The translations under genes and the position numbers were made by a program. From the NCBI GenBank assembly GCA_035713725.1, contig DASTMZ010000220.1, positions 1 through 26,550 on the forward strand: 26,550 nt of DNA. The letters run 5' to 3'. This stretch comes from DASQPR01 sp035713725 (GTDB taxonomy: Bacteria; Actinomycetota; Actinomycetes; Mycobacteriales; Micromonosporaceae). Below the pieces are notes generated by a model. That model was not told the DNA's origin and did no database searches. It was given only the letters and a program-made list of their open reading frames with translations. Numbering within the stretch: the first letter of the stretch is position 1; the number at the start of each line of letters is the position of its first letter. Positions 23,223 to 26,550 of this stretch are shown piece after piece.

Positions 23223-23246
23223 TGCGTTCGGCCAAGCGGCTAGCCT
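23218..23246 (+). promoter_or_regulatory. Probable leaderless promoter of the amidohydrolase gene
   Basis: CTGACT (23218-23223), a 17-base spacer and TAGCCT (23241-23246) lie upstream of the ATG at 23254. The 7 bases between the -10 and the ATG place the transcription start on the start codon, and no Shine-Dalgarno sequence is present. The -35 is formed by the last bases of the preceding terminator stem. Confidence 0.5.
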
Positions 23247-23253
23247 GCGGCGT

Positions 23254-24309
23254 ATGAGCGCGTGGATGTTGCACGGCATCGAGCTGCCCTTCGGTCGTGA
23301 CACGAGGTCGTGGTGGATCGACGAATCCGGTGCCACGCACGACAGTCCACTGGCAGAGGCCCAAGCACTGCCGGGCCGCTTCGTGCTCGCCGGCCTGGTC
23401 GACGCGCATGCGCACCCGACCGTCGCGGCAGGATCCGAAGGTCCGATGGTGCTCGACGCTGGCACGACCGCTGCGACGCTGGCCGATTGGGCACGCGCCG
23501 GCATCACCGCGGTACGCGATGTCGGCTCACCAGGCGGCATGACGCTCGAGCTCTCGATCGGACCGAGTCTGCCCGTGATGCAGATCGCTGGCCGCTTCCT
23601 CGCGCCGCCCGGGCGATACATTCCCGACCTGCTCCGGGAGCCGGTCGAGGAAACCGACCTCGTCGCGTGCGCGCTCGCCGAGGTGCGTAGAGGAGCGGTG
23701 TGGGTCAAGGTAATCGCGGACTTTCCGGACCTGAATGCGGGTACGGAGGCCACCCCGACGTACTCGATCGAGGCCATCACGCGCCTGACTACGGCAGTGC
23801 ATGAGGCCGGCGCTCGAGTCGCGGCGCACTCGACGGTGTCCACCGTGGGCGAGCTCGTCGCGGCCGGCGTCGACTCGATCGAGCACGGTGCCGGACTCGA
23901 CGATGCCGCCGTACGGAGCATGGCCCGTCGCGGTACGGCCTGGACGCCGACCCTCGGCGCGATGATCGCGATGAGCCACGCGCACGAAATGCCGCCGGAT
24001 CGCTTGCAGCGGCTCAACGAAACCCGCGAGCGGATCACCGAACTCCTACCACTGGCCGCGCAACTGGGCGTACCGGTGCTCGCTGGTACGGACATCATGG
24101 GCTCGATTCCCGGTGAAGTTGCGCTGCTGGCGCAGTACGGGCTAGATCCAGCGCAGGCGCTGGCGGCGGCGAGTGTCTGGCCGCGCCAGTTCCTCCGCCT
24201 CGACGGCGCGTCGCCGGACATCGTGACCTACCACCACGATCCACGTGACGATCCTGACCAGCTCGCCACCCCAGCGGCTGTCGTGATGCGCGGAGTACGC
24301 GTGCGCTGA
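23254..24309 (+). CDS. Amidohydrolase-superfamily metal-dependent hydrolase
   Basis: A 351-residue TIM-barrel hydrolase. The metal-site residues are all visible: His52 and His54 in DAHAHP, Lys152 in VWVKVIADF (probable carbamylated bridge), His192 in VAAHST, His211 in SIEHGAG and Asp280 in LAGTD. The N-terminal (1-45) and C-terminal (about 325-351) strands form the usual beta-sandwich (composite) domain. The pattern is that of imidazolonepropionase/prolidase-like amidohydrolases of broad range; the substrate cannot be named. It stands alone between a terminator and the next hydrolase and appears to be expressed from a leaderless promoter. Confidence 0.87.
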   Translation: MSAWMLHGIELPFGRDTRSWWIDESGATHDSPLAEAQALPGRFVLAGLVDAHAHPTVAAGSEGPMVLDAGTTAATLADWARAGITAVRDVGSPGGMTLELSIGPSLPVMQIAGRFLAPPGRYIPDLLREPVEETDLVACALAEVRRGAVWVKVIADFPDLNAGTEATPTYSIEAITRLTTAVHEAGARVAAHSTVSTVGELVAAGVDSIEHGAGLDDAAVRSMARRGTAWTPTLGAMIAMSHAHEMPPDRLQRLNETRERITELLPLAAQLGVPVLAGTDIMGSIPGEVALLAQYGLDPAQALAAASVWPRQFLRLDGASPDIVTYHHDPRDDPDQLATPAAVVMRGVRVR

Positions 24310-24453
24310 ACCGGATTCGGACCGGCGCCTGAACCCCGATTCTGTGAGAAACGGCCGAATGTCGTCATCCACCGTTTCGTCGGCGAACCCGCGCGTAGCG
24401 TCGCCGGACGGGGTGGACGCCAAGCCCTCGGTACCCATGACGGGAGGACGATC

Positions 24454-25182
24454 ATGACCAATGCTGGAGCATCCGACAAGGTCACCGTGGCCCTGGTCCA
24501 TGGCGCGTTTGCCGACAGCTCTGGGTGGAACGGCGTCATCGAACGGCTCCAGTCGGACAACATTCCGGTGACGGCTCTGGTCAACCCGCTTCGCGGCGTA
24601 GCTGCTGATGCGGCGTACGCGGCTAGTGCCATGCGCCAGATTCCCGGGAACGTACTCGCCGTCGGACACTCGTACGGCGGCGCGGTCATCACTAATGCGG
24701 CCAGCAAGGCCGACAACGTGGTCGGACTCGTCTACGTTGCCGCTTTCGCACCGGACGAGGGCGAAACGCTGCTGGACATCGAGGGCCGGTCGCGCGACAG
24801 CGTCCTAACCAGTGCGCTGCGGCAGACGGAGTATCCGACGGCCAGCGGAAACGCGACTGAGCTGTCCATCCAGCCTGCGTCCTTCAAGCAGGCATTCGCC
24901 GCCGACCTACCCGACAAGCAGGCGGCCATCATGAGCGCGGCGCAACGGCCGGTCGCCGAGTCCGGGTTCGGAGAGCTGAGCGGTCCGCCGGCGTGGAAGA
25001 AGCTGCCGTCCTGGGCGGTCGTCGCGACCGGCGACAAGGCGGCCGGCGCCGACGTCGTGAAGACGATGGCACAGCGGGCCGGTGCGAAGATCACCGAGGT
25101 GGAAGCCTCGCACGTCGCGATGATTTCGCACCCGGACGAGGTGGCGAACGTCATCCGGACGGCGTGGCAATCGGTCTCGTAG
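24454..25182 (+). CDS. Alpha/beta hydrolase, EstC/salicylate-esterase-like
   Basis: A 242-residue alpha/beta hydrolase without signal peptide. The oxyanion strand is VALVHGAFADSSGW; the nucleophile elbow GHSYGG places Ser73; the acid is probably Asp194 (ATGDKAAG) and the base His220 (EASHVAMISHP). This group acts on small esters; the substrate is not predictable. The ATG has GGGAGGA 8 bases upstream. The 144 bases before it hold no clear promoter, although GTTTCG and CGTAGCGT are present. A strong hairpin follows the stop. Confidence 0.88.
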   Translation: MTNAGASDKVTVALVHGAFADSSGWNGVIERLQSDNIPVTALVNPLRGVAADAAYAASAMRQIPGNVLAVGHSYGGAVITNAASKADNVVGLVYVAAFAPDEGETLLDIEGRSRDSVLTSALRQTEYPTASGNATELSIQPASFKQAFAADLPDKQAAIMSAAQRPVAESGFGELSGPPAWKKLPSWAVVATGDKAAGADVVKTMAQRAGAKITEVEASHVAMISHPDEVANVIRTAWQSVS

Positions 25183-25200
25183 CGCGATTCAACGGCATCT

Positions 25201-25234
25201 CGGCCGCGACCGCCCGTTGGTGCGGTCGCGGCCG
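25201..25234. terminator. Bidirectional hairpin terminator between convergent genes
   Basis: CGGCCGCGACCGC and GCGGTCGCGGCCG form a perfect 13-bp stem with an 8-base loop. It lies between the stop of the alpha/beta hydrolase and the stop of the minus-strand methyltransferase-like gene and could serve both. Confidence 0.85.
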
Positions 25235-25270
25235 CGTCGTTAGCCAACCTGAGTTCCGGTGCGTTCCGGG

Positions 25271-25846
25271 CTACCAAACTCCCGGAACGAGACGAGACGT
25301 CGTGCGCTGGTAGCTGCGGTACGGGTCACCGAGCACCCGCGTCAACTCTGCCTCCTCGACCGCCATCCGGGGTACGAGTCCGAGCGCCGGGAGGACAGCG
25401 CAGACCGCAAGGGAGAGCCAGTTGGCCGCACCAAGACCGAAGCCGAACGCGATCAGCAGGAGTCCGGTGTACGACGGGTGTCGCACCCATCGGTAGGGGC
25501 CGCGGCGTACGACTGCCTGCCCGGCGTCGACCTGCACAAACGTGCTGAATGATCGGCCGAGCGTCACAACGGCCCAGATGCGCAGGGCCAAGCCGAGCCA
25601 GATCACGACGACTCCGGTCCACGCAAACACCTGCATAGCCGGTGCGTTGAGTGCCGGCAACCATTGACGAAACAGCGTGCCGATGAAGATCGATCCGCCG
25701 AGCGACAACGCGACGATCGCGCGCGTGCCACGGTCGCGTTCCAACTTCGCCTTCCGCCGGACAACGTCGCGGACGACGAGGCCAATCTCCAGCACGATCC
25801 AGCACCAGAGCGAGACCAGGACCGGAACGGTGAACACGTCGCGCAT
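25271..25846 (-). CDS. Isoprenylcysteine carboxyl methyltransferase-like membrane protein
   Basis: A 191-residue membrane protein with about five hydrophobic segments and the ICMT/PEMT-family signature GPYRWVRHPSYTGLLL in the second half, followed by a Glu and a C-terminal DPYRSYQRTTSRLVPGVW. Bacterial members are SAM-dependent membrane methyltransferases of mostly unknown substrate; prenylated cysteine is not expected in bacteria. The ATG at 25846 was chosen over an in-frame TTG three codons upstream. It ends near the shared terminator and does not overlap its neighbours. Confidence 0.85.
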   Translation of the reverse strand: MRDVFTVPVLVSLWCWIVLEIGLVVRDVVRRKAKLERDRGTRAIVALSLGGSIFIGTLFRQWLPALNAPAMQVFAWTGVVVIWLGLALRIWAVVTLGRSFSTFVQVDAGQAVVRRGPYRWVRHPSYTGLLLIAFGFGLGAANWLSLAVCAVLPALGLVPRMAVEEAELTRVLGDPYRSYQRTTSRLVPGVW

Positions 25847-25887
25847 GTTGCGCAATGTAGTCCGCGATCCTTGGACGGTGGCGGATC

Positions 25888-25983
25888 GGCGCAGCCGGTG
25901 GCGGAACGTCTGCGCCGGTGGCGGGCGCTAAACGCGGCGCAACCGGTGGCGGAACGGCGGCGCAGGTCGCGGGCGCCAAACGC
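25888..25983. repeat. Two-copy 48-bp tandem repeat in an intergenic region
   Basis: Copies at 25888-25935 and 25936-25983 share most bases, both opening GGCGCA(G/A)CCGGTGGCGGAACG and ending with GCGGGCGC(T/C)AAACGC. Their period equals 16 codons. It lies between the ICMT-like gene and the stop of the FUSC gene. On the minus strand one frame reads two similar 16-residue units (RLAPAT, then PPP), but no supported gene contains it. Confidence 0.8.
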
Positions 25984-25986
25984 GAT

Positions 25987-26008
25987 CTAACCGGCCTCGG
26001 CCGGTTAG
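25987..26008 (-). terminator. Hairpin over the stop codon of the FUSC gene
   Basis: CTAACCGGCC and GGCCGGTTAG form a perfect 10-bp stem with a two-base loop (sterically likely 9 bp plus 4). The stop codon TAA of the minus-strand gene (26007-26005) lies inside the stem. No T-run follows. Confidence 0.65.
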
Positions 26009-26550
26009 CTAGTCGGCTGATTCGGCGCGGCCGCGCCTCGCTTCGCGAGCAGACCGCCGAGGAGCATGACCACGACCGCGATCCCCACGCCGCACAACGT
26101 CCACAGCACCCGGTATCCCACGGCTGCATTGTTCGAATGTTGCGGTAGATCCACCAAGATCAACACCCCGGCGGCAATCGCCGCGCAGTAGATCGCGTAG
26201 TTCCAGAATCGGGTCGCCGCCCCATGCATCAGGAAGACGAGCGCCACCACGTCAAGTCCGTAATCAACCGCCACCAGCTTCGAGCCGTGTTCGTTGGACG
26301 GGATCAACAACAGAAGCGCCGCCACGCCCGCGCCGATCATCGCGCCGGCAAGCCGCTGCGCGCCGATCAGCGTGGTCTGCGTCAGGCTCGGTTTCATCGC
26401 CACGAGCGTCGCGATCGGCAACCAATAGCCGTGCGAAAGGTCCGGTCCGAACGCAATGGCGACGGCACCGGCGATGGCGATCGCGCGGATCACCGCAAAC
26501 ATGATCAGTGGTCGGGTCAACTTTCGCCCCGCGGTATCACTGGGCAGTTC
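26005..26550 (-). CDS. FUSC-family membrane protein, C-terminal part only
   Basis: The frame is open to the right edge, so the start is outside the window; 181 codons are visible. They give about five or six membrane helices. The stretch HGYWLPIATLVAMKPSLTQT, then GAQRLAGAMIGAGVAALLL, is typical of FUSC/aromatic-acid-exporter-like proteins (second repeat). The family includes efflux proteins for aromatic acids, but the substrate here is unknown. It ends AAAPNQPTS just before the hairpin. Confidence 0.8.
   Translation of the reverse strand, partial: ELPSDTAGRKLTRPLIMFAVIRAIAIAGAVAIAFGPDLSHGYWLPIATLVAMKPSLTQTTLIGAQRLAGAMIGAGVAALLLLIPSNEHGSKLVAVDYGLDVVALVFLMHGAATRFWNYAIYCAAIAAGVLILVDLPQHSNNAAVGYRVLWTLCGVGIAVVVMLLGGLLAKRGAAAPNQPTS

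Noticed and set aside
25326..26129. Long minus-strand frame over the ICMT-like gene and the tandem repeat
   Set aside because: It overlaps two better-supported genes in other frames, and its protein is Arg/Pro-rich low complexity typical of a shadow frame in high-GC DNA.

Overview
The window is high-GC DNA with actinobacterial features. These are GTG and TTG starts, overlapping stop/start codons, several apparently leaderless promoters, and an N-terminal ArsC helix domain typical of mycothiol-using Actinomycetota. No rRNA, tRNA, CRISPR array, transposase or phage gene was seen. Genus cannot be decided from the sequence alone.

Region 1 (1-3047) is an arsenic-resistance island. A minus-strand operon arsR, aqpS-like aquaporin and arsN-like acetyltransferase is followed by a separately promoted ArsR-ArsC fusion and the start of a second ArsC that leaves the window. 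A divergent arsI-type C-As lyase faces arsR across a short operator region. No ArsB or Acr3 pump is visible, so the aquaporin is the likely arsenite exit. ArsN and ArsI suggest that organoarsenicals (arsinothricin, methylarsenite) are also handled.

Region 2 (3146-19913) is a large aerobic carbon monoxide dehydrogenase (CODH) locus. It holds two complete coxM-coxS-coxL sets arranged head to head around a 0.4 kb regulatory region. The plus-strand set has the canonical form I loop AYRCSFR. The minus-strand set has AYSCSFR, with Ser replacing the Arg next to the catalytic Cys. The plus-strand operon continues with an XdhC-YHS fusion (cofactor maturation), coxG, and a run of six tiny genes: five single-pass membrane proteins and one DUF1059 protein. 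A convergent minus-strand operon carries a small unknown gene, the MoxR ATPase coxD, the VWA protein coxE and two unknown genes, one GIY-YIG-like. A second XdhC protein lies upstream of it, and a LysR regulator lies at the far end of the locus. Together these supply the enzyme, its Mo/Cu cofactor maturation and a likely membrane coupling module.

Region 3 (19988-26550) is general cell-envelope and metabolic DNA. It holds a CPA2-type cation/proton antiporter interrupted by one in-frame TGA, a secreted phytase-like esterase with an Ig-like domain, an amidohydrolase with a leaderless promoter, an alpha/beta hydrolase, an isoprenylcysteine-methyltransferase-like membrane protein, a two-copy 48-bp tandem repeat, and the C-terminal half of a FUSC-type membrane protein cut by the right edge.

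The best candidates for something undescribed are the twin divergent form I CODHs with different active-site loops, and the tail of small single-pass membrane proteins behind coxG.
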